The notes below the pieces were generated by a model. It was given only the letters and a program-made list of their open reading frames with translations, was not told the DNA's origin and searched no databases. From Microtetraspora glauca (GTDB lineage: Bacteria; Actinomycetota; Actinomycetes; Streptomycetales; Streptomycetaceae), in the NCBI GenBank assembly GCA_000721275.1, contig JOFO01000028.1:39436-103435 (forward strand): 64,000 nt of DNA, in the 5' to 3' direction. A program made the position numbers and the translations under genes. This document shows positions 45,640 through 53,705 of the stretch, one piece after another. Numbering within the stretch: position 1 is the stretch's first letter; each line of letters opens with the position of its first letter.

Positions 45640-47840
45640 CCACGCCTCCGGCGGCCGAGTCCGGGCACCCTTCCCGCGTCGGCCCGTTCCGGGTGATCCG
45701 GCCGCTCGGCTCCGGCGGCATGGGGGTGGTGTATCTGGCGGCGACCCGGGCCGGACGTCCGGTGGCCGTCAAGGTCGTCCGCGAGAGCTACGCCGAGGAC
45801 CCGCGCTTCCGGGAGCGGTTCCGGGTGGAGACCGAGGCGGCGCTGAAGGTCAGCGGCGCCTTCACCGCGCCCGTCCTGGCGGCCGACCCGGACGCCGCCC
45901 GGCCGTGGCTGGCGACGGCCTACCTGCCCGCGCCGTCCCTGACCGAGGCGGTGGGCACGCACGGGCCGATGCCGGAGGCGACGGTACGCACGCTGGCCGC
46001 GGGTCTCGCGGAGGCGCTGGCCGCGATCCACGCGGCGGGCCTGGTCCACCGCGACCTGAAGCCGTCCAACATCCTGCTCGCCGACGACGGCCCCCGGGTC
46101 ATCGACTTCGGCATCGCCCGCGCGGTGGGCGGCGCGAAGCTCACCGGCACCGGCCAGGTCCTCGGCACCGCGGGCTACGTGCCGCCCGAGCAGATCGCCG
46201 GGCGGACCAGCACGGCGGCCGGTGACGTGTTCTCGCTCGGCGCCACCCTGGTCTTCGCCGCCACCGGGCGGGGTGCCTTCGGCGAGAGCGGACTGCACAT
46301 CCTGCTCTACCGCACCGCGTACGAGGAACCCGACCTGTCCGCGACCCCCGAGGCGCTGCGCCCGGCGCTCGCCGCCTGCCTGGCGAAGGAGCCGTGGAAC
46401 CGTCCCGAGGTCCCGGACCTGGCCGAGCTGTTCGGCGCCCCGCGGCTGCCCGGGGCCGGCTGGCTGCCCGCGGACGTGGCGCGGGAGGTGCGGCGCCGCG
46501 AGGAGGACATGCGGGCGACCGTCGCCCCGCTGGTCCTGGCCGGGCGACGGAGCAGACGCCGGTTCCTCGTGGTGGCGGGCGGCGCCGTCGCGGCGGCGCT
46601 CACCGGCGGCCGGCTCCTGACCCGCGGCGGGTCCGCCCGCACCGCTGCCGCGCCGAAACCGCTGTGGCGGTCGGCGCTCCCCGACGGGTTCACCCACGTG
46701 CGGCGGGCGGGCGACGGGCTGCTGCTCGTCACGAGCGGGGACGGCGCCGGCGCGGCCGTGCTCGACGCGGGCACCGGCACGGCGCGGTGGCGGCGCCCGC
46801 CGTACGGCAACGCCGCCACCACCGCCTCCGGGGACGCCGTGTACGTCATCGAGCTCGACGGCGCCCTGCACGCCCGGGACCTGCGGACCGGCGGGCAGCG
46901 CTGGCAGTTCACGCCGCCCGGATACCCGCAGCCCGACGCCACCGACCTGACCGCGTCCCCCGGCGACGAGGGCTGGGTGTACGTCACCTCGCAGCAGACC
47001 GGCGAGGTGTACGCCCTCGACCAGGCCGGCCGGACCCGCTGGCACCGCGCGGCACCGCGGGCCACCGTGCACGCCCTCGGCCGGGTGGTGCTCTGCGTGA
47101 CGAGGGAGGCGGGCGGCACGGACGGCCGCCGCTCGGTCCGCGCCCTCGACGCCCGCACCGGCGCGCAGGTGTGGGCGTACTCCCCCGCCGTCTACGGTCT
47201 GGGCCCGAACCCCGGCACCCGCCTCGCCCTCGCGCTGCGCCACGACACGGCCGACCTCGTCGCGCTGCGCGTGCCGGACGGCCGTGTCCTGTGGACGGCG
47301 CCGACGGGTCTGGACCCCGGCCAGGGCGCCCAGAACGTCTCCCTGGCCGCCACCGCCCGGCTCAGCGCCGACGGCTTCACCGCGTTCTTCCAGCAGAGCC
47401 TCGCGAACGGCCGGTTCGCCGCGCTGAACACCGCCGACGGCAGGACCCGCTGGCGCGGGGACTCCGAGCACTTCCAGCAGCTGGTCCCCCTGGGCGGCAC
47501 CCTGTTCACGGCCCCCGTCCCGCTCGGGATCGACCCCGCCGGCGGACGCGGCCCCCTCACGGCGTACGACCTCACCACCGGCACCCGCCGGTGGCAGACC
47601 CCCGACCCCGGCGAGGGCCTGCGCCAGATCCTCGGCACCTTCGGGGGCCTCGTCCTCCTCGGCGTCAGCGGCGGCCCCGCCCCGGGCCTGTACGGCCACG
47701 CGCTCACCGACGGCGGGGAGGTCTGGAAGCGGGCGTACGAGACGAACCCGTCGGCGCGGCCGTGGTCCGCGGTGACCTCCGGGAACCGGCTGTGGGTGGC
47801 CGACACCACGGAGATCGCGTGCTTCGAGGCGGGCACGTGA
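45636..47840 (+). CDS. Ser/Thr protein kinase with PQQ-like beta-propeller (tandem paralogue)
   Basis: A 734-residue protein with a GTG start overlapping the preceding stop. Kinase domain 16-275: GSGGMGVVYLA, Lys46, HRDLKPSN, DFGIARAVG. Around residue 303, RRSRRRFLVVAGGAVAAAL is a membrane segment or Tat-like sequence. The rest forms PQQ-type blades (TGTARWRRP, TGGQRWQFT, AGRTRWHRA, DGRTRWRGD, TGTRRWQTP). It is a shorter paralogue of the upstream kinase. With that gene and the divergent WD40 kinase it forms a block of three propeller kinases, all close to the multidomain phosphatase. Confidence 0.92.
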   Translation: MTTPPAAESGHPSRVGPFRVIRPLGSGGMGVVYLAATRAGRPVAVKVVRESYAEDPRFRERFRVETEAALKVSGAFTAPVLAADPDAARPWLATAYLPAPSLTEAVGTHGPMPEATVRTLAAGLAEALAAIHAAGLVHRDLKPSNILLADDGPRVIDFGIARAVGGAKLTGTGQVLGTAGYVPPEQIAGRTSTAAGDVFSLGATLVFAATGRGAFGESGLHILLYRTAYEEPDLSATPEALRPALAACLAKEPWNRPEVPDLAELFGAPRLPGAGWLPADVAREVRRREEDMRATVAPLVLAGRRSRRRFLVVAGGAVAAALTGGRLLTRGGSARTAAAPKPLWRSALPDGFTHVRRAGDGLLLVTSGDGAGAAVLDAGTGTARWRRPPYGNAATTASGDAVYVIELDGALHARDLRTGGQRWQFTPPGYPQPDATDLTASPGDEGWVYVTSQQTGEVYALDQAGRTRWHRAAPRATVHALGRVVLCVTREAGGTDGRRSVRALDARTGAQVWAYSPAVYGLGPNPGTRLALALRHDTADLVALRVPDGRVLWTAPTGLDPGQGAQNVSLAATARLSADGFTAFFQQSLANGRFAALNTADGRTRWRGDSEHFQQLVPLGGTLFTAPVPLGIDPAGGRGPLTAYDLTTGTRRWQTPDPGEGLRQILGTFGGLVLLGVSGGPAPGLYGHALTDGGEVWKRAYETNPSARPWSAVTSGNRLWVADTTEIACFEAGT

Positions 47841-47871
47841 CCGCCTCCGGAGGACCGCTCCCCGGGGCCCG

Positions 47872-48771
47872 CTAGGCGGCGGGGTCCGCCGGGTGGAAGT
47901 TGACGCGTTCACGGACGACGGGGAAGCCGGCCTTGGCGAAGTTCGCCGCCATGGGGACGTTGGCCCGGTCCGTCGCTCCGGTGATGAACTCCGCGCCCTG
48001 CTCGGCGAGAAGGTGGGTGCACTCGGCGAGGAGGTCGTAGGCGTAGCCGCGGCCGCGTTGTTCCGGGACGACTCCGATGAAGCCGATGGTCGGTCCGGAG
48101 GGGTTGTGGGCCGGGATGTGGATGCCGGCCAGGTCGCCGTCCGGTGTGTGCGCGGTCTGCCACCACTCCCGCGGGGAGGGGCACCAGTGGAAGAAGTCGA
48201 GTTCCTCCTGGGCGGCCTGGTCGAGGCCGCCCTCCTGGACGGCCCTGAGCGCGTGGGCGTCCAGGGTGACGGAGTGGATGCGGCGCAACGCGTCGAAGAA
48301 CACGGAGTCGTCGGGTTCGGCGCGGAAGCGGAGCCGTCCGGGCCGCTTCGGCAGGCCTCGCTCGGGGGTCCAGCGGTACAGGAAGCGTTCCACGAGGAGT
48401 TCGTAGTCTGCGGCTCGTGCGGCGGCGAAGCGCGCCTCGGCCGCCGCGCGCAGGCCGGGCTCGTCCCGCCAGCCGCCGGGCAGGTTGATCTCCAGCTCGA
48501 CCTGCCAGGGAGCGGAGCGCAGGAGTTCCGCCCCGGCCTCTTCCTCGCCCTCGGCCACGTCGAACCAGTTGATGTTGACGGGCTCCTCGTCCTCGGGGCC
48601 GCCCCACCAGGCGCCGCGTGCGACGACTTCGCCGCCGCGCAGCGCGACGCGCATCCAGTCGGGGCGGAACCGGGTGCGCCGGTGACCTTCACGGGCGCCG
48701 AGAGGGTCGGGCAGTGCGTCGAAGAGCGGGGCGTCGCTCGCGGAGAGCGCGCGGATGACCGGACCGGTCAT
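47872..48771 (-). CDS. GNAT-family N-acetyltransferase
   Basis: A 299-residue protein with a C-terminal GNAT domain: the acetyl-CoA-binding GFIGVVPEQRGRGYAYDLLAE block at about 225-245 and FITGATDRANVPMAANFAKAGFPVV at the end. The N-terminal 130 residues may be a second, degenerate GNAT fold, making a tandem-GNAT protein as in mycothiol synthase relatives, but the key residues there are not visible. The substrate is unknown. It converges on the kinase gene, 31 bases away. Confidence 0.85.
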   Translation of the reverse strand: MTGPVIRALSASDAPLFDALPDPLGAREGHRRTRFRPDWMRVALRGGEVVARGAWWGGPEDEEPVNINWFDVAEGEEEAGAELLRSAPWQVELEINLPGGWRDEPGLRAAAEARFAAARAADYELLVERFLYRWTPERGLPKRPGRLRFRAEPDDSVFFDALRRIHSVTLDAHALRAVQEGGLDQAAQEELDFFHWCPSPREWWQTAHTPDGDLAGIHIPAHNPSGPTIGFIGVVPEQRGRGYAYDLLAECTHLLAEQGAEFITGATDRANVPMAANFAKAGFPVVRERVNFHPADPAA

Positions 48772-48984
48772 GAATTCCTCCGGGATACGGGCTGCTTGGC
48801 GCGCTCCCGGTCAGAACTGACGTGCCACGCCGGGCCAGCGGAAGGGGGAGCGCTGGAATGGTGTGCACCGCACGGCACTCGCCTCCTTCCGTTCGTCTCA
48901 GGGCGTGACGCCCCACGGTACGCGGCCTTCCGGGGCCCGTCCAAGGAATTCCGCGCGCCGCACAGCGGGTTGCCGCCGATGCCG

Positions 48985-49014
48985 GACGTCGGTCGCGGCT
49001 TCGCGACCGACGTC
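48985..49014. terminator. Hairpin in the 317-base gap downstream of the binding-protein gene
   Basis: A perfect 13-bp inverted repeat with a GCTT loop lies 75 bases beyond the minus-strand stop of the substrate-binding protein gene. The rest of the gap 48772-49088 shows no convincing gene; it must also hold the promoter of the GNAT gene. Confidence 0.65.
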
Positions 49015-49088
49015 GGGCCGGGCCGGCGTAGAAGTCGTCGTGGCGCACGTCCGGGCCGCATCGACGCGGCCCGTCCGCCGGGACGGTG

Positions 49089-50078
49089 TCAGTTCTGGAT
49101 GTTCGGCGGGGGTTCGCTCGTGTAGTTCGACAGGCTGAAGTGCTTCCTGACGAGCTTCCGCCAGGTGCCGTCGGACACCATCTGCGCGAGGGCCTTGTTG
49201 ATCTGCTCCTTGAGCGCGGTGTCGCCCTTCTTGAGGCCGATGCCGTAGTTCTCGTCGCTGAGGGACAGGCCGACGAGCTTGAACTTGCCCCAGTGCTGCT
49301 GCTGCGAGGCGTACCCGGCCAGGATGGCGGCGTCCGTGGTGAGCGCGTCGACCTTCTTCTCCTCCAGGCCCTTGAGGCAGTCCGAGTAGCCGCCGAGCTG
49401 CTGGAGGTCGGCCTTCGGGGCCAGCTTCTCCTTGACGTTCTGCGCGGAGGTCGAGCCGGTGACCGAGCAGAGCTTGCGGGAGTTGAGGTCCTCGACCTTG
49501 GTGATCGAGACCTCGTCGCCGCGGACCAGCAGGTCCTGGTGGGTCAGGAAGTACGGGCCGGCGAAGTCGACCTCCTTCAGGCGCTTCTCGTTGATCGAGT
49601 AGGTCGCCACCACGAACTTGACGTCGCCGTTCTTGATGAGGTCCTCGCGCTGCGCCGAGGGGGCCTCCTTCCAGACGATGTCGTCCGCGGAGTAGCCCAG
49701 CTTCTCGGCGACGTACGTGGCGACGTCGACGTCGAAGCCCGTGTACGAGCCGTCCGGGGCCTTCAGACCCAGGCCCGGCTGGTCGGCCTTGATACCGATG
49801 GTGATCTTCTCGCCCCCGCCGCCGAGGTCGTCGCCCAGGCCGCAGCCGGTGGCGGTCAGGGCCAGGACGACGGCGCCCGCGAGGACACCGGCCGGGCGGG
49901 TACGGCGGGGCCCGATGACGGCGACGACGGCCGCGGCGCGGCCGAACGCCCGGCCGGTGACCCGCGGCCCGTGCAGTGCGCCGAAACGCTTCCTCGCTCC
50001 GGACGGGACGGCCGGATCACCCGGGGCCGACCCCCGGGACGCATCCCCGCGCTCCCCCGACACTGCCACTCCACTCAT
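49089..50078 (-). CDS. Glutamate/polar amino acid ABC transporter substrate-binding lipoprotein
   Basis: A 329-residue protein. I chose the ATG at 50078 with GAGG 5 bases before it; the frame is open further upstream. The export signal has an unusually long N-region (about 55 residues) before the hydrophobic core, and a lipobox LTATGC. The mature SBP_bac_3 domain is clear: ITIGIKADQPGLGLKAPDGSYTGFDVDVATYVAEKLG, the NGDVKFVVATYSINEKRLKEVDFAGPY ligand block and NYGIGLKKGD. This resembles GluB-type binding proteins. The permease and ATPase genes that normally follow are absent, so it must work with a transporter encoded elsewhere or act as a receptor. Confidence 0.88.
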   Translation of the reverse strand: MSGVAVSGERGDASRGSAPGDPAVPSGARKRFGALHGPRVTGRAFGRAAAVVAVIGPRRTRPAGVLAGAVVLALTATGCGLGDDLGGGGEKITIGIKADQPGLGLKAPDGSYTGFDVDVATYVAEKLGYSADDIVWKEAPSAQREDLIKNGDVKFVVATYSINEKRLKEVDFAGPYFLTHQDLLVRGDEVSITKVEDLNSRKLCSVTGSTSAQNVKEKLAPKADLQQLGGYSDCLKGLEEKKVDALTTDAAILAGYASQQQHWGKFKLVGLSLSDENYGIGLKKGDTALKEQINKALAQMVSDGTWRKLVRKHFSLSNYTSEPPPNIQN

Positions 50079-50243
50079 CGACCTCGTGCTCCGTCCTGTT
50101 CGAATGAGAGGACAGTAGAGACGCATCCGAAGGGGCGTCATCACATCTGAGCGGAAATTGAGGTGCGCACGCCGCTGCCGTCCGCACCTCGGCCGCCCGA
50201 ATCGGACACCCCGCCCCATACCCGCACAGCGGGCCGGTCGGCG

Positions 50244-50732
50244 TCAGGACCCGTGGGTTCGCCGGAGGCCCTGGAGGAGGAGGGCGAGAGGGCGCCGGGG
50301 GTCGTAGCGGGGGTCGTCGTCGCGCCCGATGCACAGGTTGCCCACGCCGCGCATGAGCGCGTACGGCCGCGTGCCGGGCCTGATGTCGCCGGCCTCGGCG
50401 GCGGCGTCGAGCAGCTGGGCGCAGACCGGCAGCAGGCGGTCGAGGAAGGCGGCGTGCAGCGCGGCGAAGCGGTCGCTGTCGGACTGCAGGGCGTCGGCGA
50501 GCCCGTGCTTGGTGACCAGGAAGTCGACGAAGAGGTCGATCCACTGGCACAGGGCGTCGAAGGGGGACTCCGCACGGGCCGGCAGGTGGGGGCCGGCCTC
50601 GGCGCACGCCTCGATCTGGTGCTGGTAGACGGCCGTGACCAGATCGGCCCGGGTCGGGAAGTGGCGGTAGACCGTCCCCATGCCGACGCCCGCCCGTGCC
50701 GCGATCTGGCGGATCGGCGCGCCGACGCCGGA
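50244..50732 (-). pseudogene. TetR-family regulator lacking its N-terminus
   Basis: Homology begins abruptly at GVGAPIRQIAARAGVGMGTVYRHFPTRADL, the second half of the TetR helix-turn-helix, and runs to a normal C-terminal ligand domain and stop. About 25 N-terminal residues including the first DNA-binding helix are missing. Immediately beyond the break, on the opposite strand, lies an equally truncated hydrolase. A GTG at 50756 could still initiate a short hybrid N-terminus, but the protein would probably not bind DNA normally. I read this as one side of a deletion or inversion junction. Confidence 0.7.
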
Positions 50733-50735
50733 GGT

Positions 50736-51500
50736 GCCGTCCTCCTCCTCTCCCACGGCCACGGCCCCTCGCACCACCTCTCCTCGCTCAACGGCTACGC
50801 ACCGCTCGCCACCTTCTGGGCGGCTCACGGCTTCGTCGTCGTCCAGCCCACCCACCTCACCTCCCGGACGCTGAGCCAGCTGGTCGCCGACGCGCCCGGC
50901 GCACCCGACTTCTGGCGCTCCCGCGCCGAGGACATGACCCACATCCTCGACCGGCTCGACGTGATCGAGCGCACCGTGCCGCAGCTCGCAAGGCGCCTCG
51001 ACCCCGGCAAGGTGGCCGTCGTCGGGCACTCGCTGGGCGGCTTCACCGCCGCCCTCCTGCTCGGCGCGGGGCTCACCGACCCCGACACCGGCGGCCTGGT
51101 GCAGGGGCGGCGACGCCTTCAACGGGCCCATGGCGGAACAATGGCCGATCATCGGGGCCGTCGACTTCTCGACCATGTCCGCGCCCGCGCTGGTCGTCGT
51201 CGGCGACAAGGACGACCCCCGCCACTTCACGGACAGGGGGCCGGACTGGCACGCCGACGCCTACACCCTCGCCCCCGGCCCCAAGGCCCTGCTCACCCTG
51301 TTCGGCGCGGAGCACGGACTGGGGGGGTCGCCGGGTACGACGCCGCCGAGACCACGGACGAACCCCGAGCGCGTCGCCGCTCTCGCCCGCCTCACCACCG
51401 CTTACCTCCGTACTCAGCTCCACCCCGGCAGCCCGGCGTGGCCGAAGGCGTGCGAGGCGTTGACGACCGAGACCGACCCGGTGGGACGCGTCGCATCCAA
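50736..51500 (+). pseudogene. Decayed alpha/beta hydrolase gene (5' truncated, frameshifted)
   Basis: Starts within the fold at VLLLSHGHGPSHHLSSLNGYAPL; the N-terminal part of about 45 residues is absent. It continues through VVGHSLGGFTAALLLGAG (nucleophile Ser), then shifts frame near 51102-51110, where 20 or so residues also seem lost. It resumes at GDAFNGPMAEQWPIIGAVDF and DKDDPRHFTDRGPDWHADAY. Two opposing shifts at about 51327 (a run of seven G) and 51360 scramble AGYDAAETTDE before ERVAALARLTTAYLRTQL. The family is the chlorophyllase-like/polyester-hydrolase group common in Streptomyces. Multiple independent lesions make a sequencing artefact unlikely. Confidence 0.75.
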
Positions 51501-51530
51501 GGAGGGGCCCACGCGGGCCGGGGCCGCTGA

Positions 51531-52136
51531 TCAGCGCACGCGGTCGTAGACCAGAGCCATCTCGCCCGCGTCGCCGGTCTCCTGGTGGGTGAGCTTCCAT
51601 CGCGAGCCCGGCAGGCCGTCGTCGAACAGGCGCTGTCCGCCGCCGACGATCTCGGGAATGACCATCAGGTACAGGCGGTCCAGCAGGTCCGCCGCGAGCA
51701 GCGCCTTGATGACGCCGGCGCTGCTGTTGGCGAGGATGTCGCCCTCACCCGTGGCCTTGAGCTCGGTGACGACGTCCGCGACGGGAGCGTTCACCACGCG
51801 GGTGCGGGCCCACGAGGCGTCGGCCTCGGTCAGAGTGGTCGAGAACACCACCTTCTCCGTGTCGACGAGCCACTTCGCGTATCCGCGATCGCGCGGGTCG
51901 GCGTTCTCGTCCGAGGCGACCGACGGCCAATAGCCCAGGAATCCCTCGGCGTTGATCCTGCCGAGCAGCGCGGTCGTCGCGCCGTCCCAGATCCGGGTGA
52001 GGTGGCGTCGCGCGACCTCGGTCGTCACGTACGGCACGAACGCACCGAAGTCGCCCGCTCCGCCGGGGCCGTTGTAGCGCCCGTCGAGACTGAGGACCAG
52101 ATTGGCGGTGACCCTGCGGCCGTTGGGGTCGGTCAT
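51531..52136 (-). CDS. RibD/dihydrofolate-reductase-like family protein
   Basis: A 201-residue protein. The ATG overlaps the upstream ArsR fusion stop (4 bases), with AAGGGAG 7 bases before. The RibD C-terminal/DHFR-like fold is shown by RVTANLVLSLDGRYNGPGGAGDF, a central DGATTALLGRINAEGFLGYWPS, GDILANSSAGVIKALLAADLLDRLYLMVIPEIVGGGQRLF. These small reductase-like proteins (YyaP/YwjB type) have unknown substrates. The operon with an ArsR regulator fused to an SRPBCC domain is a recurring layout in actinomycetes. Confidence 0.85.
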   Translation of the reverse strand: MTDPNGRRVTANLVLSLDGRYNGPGGAGDFGAFVPYVTTEVARRHLTRIWDGATTALLGRINAEGFLGYWPSVASDENADPRDRGYAKWLVDTEKVVFSTTLTEADASWARTRVVNAPVADVVTELKATGEGDILANSSAGVIKALLAADLLDRLYLMVIPEIVGGGQRLFDDGLPGSRWKLTHQETGDAGEMALVYDRVR

Positions 52137-53128
52137 GAAGCGCTCCCTTTTTCGGGGTTGTTGTCGGTGGGGTCGTTCTGGGTGGCGGCGAGGATGGCCG
52201 CGAGTTTGTCGAGGCTCTGGCCGAAGCCGATCTCGATGCCGGCGATGAAGTCGGCGGAGTCGACCGCGCTGTCGGTGATGCGCCAGTGGGCGTCGAGCTC
52301 GGTGCGGGTGTCGGCGGGCTGGGGGTCTTCGGTGTCGGCGGGCCCCAGGGTCCCGGTGTCGGCGGGCTGGGGGTCTTCGGCGTCGGCGGGCTCCGGGCTC
52401 CCGGTGTCGGCGGGCTTCGAGCCCCCGGTGTCCGCGGGCTTCAGGCCGAAGGTGACGTGGGCGGTGAAGGCGGCGGTCCCGTCGGGCAGGAGGGGAGAGA
52501 GCCGGTAGGCGAGGTGTTCGCCGGGGCGCACCTCCTCGACGACTCCCTCCGCCCGGCCGGCGACCAGGTCGGAGCCGTCGGCGTCGTCCGCATCGCGGTA
52601 CTCCTGGACGATCCGCCCGCCCGGACGCGCCTCGAAGACGAGCTCGGACACGCGCAGGTCGTCCGGCGTCCACCAGTGCGCGAGCAGCGACGCCTCGGTC
52701 AGCCGGCGCCAGACCTGCTCCGGCCGGGCCGCCAGCGTCCGGTGGAACGTGAACGAGCGGCCGTCGGCCCAGCCCGGTTCGTCCGCCGCGAGCCGCTCCG
52801 TCCGGAGACCGAGGCCGTAGCGGTGGTACGTCGCGGCCGGGCCGTCTTCCCGCTCCGCGGCGTCGGCGAGCCGGTTCAGCGCGGCCGCCAGGCCCCGGAG
52901 CGGGGCGGCCTGGAGCGCGTAGACGCGGCGCTGGCCGGTGCGCTGCGAGGTGACGATGCCGGCGCGTTCGAGGTGCTGGAGGTGCTTGGTCGTCTGCGGC
53001 TGCCGCGCGCCGGCGAGCTGGGCGAGCACACCGACCGGCCGGGGCCGCTCGGCGAGCAGCCGCACGAGCCGCCAGCGAGCGGGATCGGCCAGGGCGGCGA
53101 GGAGGAGGGAGTCGGATGCGTCGTCCAC
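52133..53128 (-). CDS. ArsR-family regulator fused to an AHSA1/SRPBCC domain, with coding tandem repeat
   Basis: A 331-residue fusion. Residues 1-85 are an ArsR winged helix (ALADPARWRLVRLLAERP, GARQPQTTKHLQHLERAGIVTSQR). Residues 115 to about 320 are an SRPBCC/AHSA1 ligand-binding domain (FTFHRTLAARPEQVWRRLTEASLLAHWW, ending SADFIAGIEIGFGQSLDKLAAIL). Between two strands of that domain sits an insertion of six eight-residue repeats (PADT/PADA core, about residues 228-275) encoded by a 24-bp DNA repeat. No metal-binding Cys set typical of ArsR is seen, so the SRPBCC part probably senses the ligand. A 9-bp-arm palindrome lies just before the start and suggests autoregulation with the RibD-like gene. 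Confidence 0.85.
   Translation of the reverse strand: MDDASDSLLLAALADPARWRLVRLLAERPRPVGVLAQLAGARQPQTTKHLQHLERAGIVTSQRTGQRRVYALQAAPLRGLAAALNRLADAAEREDGPAATYHRYGLGLRTERLAADEPGWADGRSFTFHRTLAARPEQVWRRLTEASLLAHWWTPDDLRVSELVFEARPGGRIVQEYRDADDADGSDLVAGRAEGVVEEVRPGEHLAYRLSPLLPDGTAAFTAHVTFGLKPADTGGSKPADTGSPEPADAEDPQPADTGTLGPADTEDPQPADTRTELDAHWRITDSAVDSADFIAGIEIGFGQSLDKLAAILAATQNDPTDNNPEKGSAS
52309..52452. repeat. In-frame 24-bp tandem repeat, six units
   Basis: TGTCGGCGGGCT-type cores begin at 52309, 52333, 52357, 52381, 52405 and 52429, an exact 24-bp period, with variable 12-base parts between. The unit is a multiple of three, so copy-number change would alter the regulator by eight residues without breaking it. 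Confidence 0.85.
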
Positions 53129-53134
53129 AGAACC

Positions 53135-53156
53135 TAATATTCCCCACCGGGAATAT
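53135..53156. promoter_or_regulatory. Palindromic operator upstream of the ArsR-SRPBCC gene
   Basis: AATATTCCC and GGGAATATT (perfect 9-bp arms, 4-base spacer CACC) start 6 bases before the start codon. The A/T-rich arms stand out in this genome and match the size and symmetry of ArsR operators; binding would block transcription or initiation. Confidence 0.75.
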
Positions 53157-53272
53157 TCCTGTCAAGGCATATAAAGACCCGGCGTCGTCGCAGCGGCCAT
53201 GGTCGGCGAAGATCACGGGGGCCGCTGCGTCGCGGGGTTCCGCTCAGGGCAGGCATGCGGAGAGGGAGATCG

Positions 53273-53683
53273 ATGAAGGACGTCATCCAGTACATCAACG
53301 ACACCCACTGGCCGGAGGACCCGCCGACCGAGTACCCCACCGCGCAGGACCTCGCCCGGTTCGAGGAGGAGCACGGCGTCGAACTCCCCTCAGGTCTGCG
53401 GGAGTTCCTCCTCCATGTCGGTGACGTCGAGCGCGGCCGTCTGGAGCCCGTCACCGTCCTGGACGACGGCGCGTACACCTACCTGGCGGAGTTGATGACC
53501 ATCGCCTGGGACCAGGGCGTCCCGCGCGACCTGATCGTGTTGTGCGAGGACGAGGGCGACTTCTACCTCGTGGGCCCGGACGACGCCGTCGTCTTCTGGT
53601 CCTGCGTCGGGGCGGGCGGCCTCACGGGGGACCGCTGGGAGACGGTGTGGGACTGGGCCCGCGAGAAATGGCTCGGCATCTGA
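53273..53683 (+). CDS. SMI1/KNR4-family protein
   Basis: A 136-residue acidic protein. The ATG at 53273 follows GAGGGAGA; the frame is open 18 bases earlier. It has the SMI1/KNR4 core LARFEEEHGVELPSGLREFLLHVGD and a later DFYLVGPDDAVVFWSC. In bacteria this superfamily supplies immunity proteins to polymorphic toxins, but many members stand alone. No toxin gene lies next to it. Confidence 0.78.
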   Translation: MKDVIQYINDTHWPEDPPTEYPTAQDLARFEEEHGVELPSGLREFLLHVGDVERGRLEPVTVLDDGAYTYLAELMTIAWDQGVPRDLIVLCEDEGDFYLVGPDDAVVFWSCVGAGGLTGDRWETVWDWAREKWLGI

Positions 53684-53705
53684 GGCGAAGGGCTCGGGGG
53701 CCGGC

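Noticed and set aside
50078..50141. A short leader peptide (MRLYCPLIRT...) before the binding-protein gene, suggesting attenuation
   Set aside because: It is in frame and continuous with the gene itself, with no alternative hairpins that I can see; more simply part of an open upstream frame.
52309..52452. CRISPR-like array because of regular spacing
   Set aside because: Repeats are too short (24-bp total period), spacers are only 12 bases and partly conserved, and the whole lies in frame within a gene.
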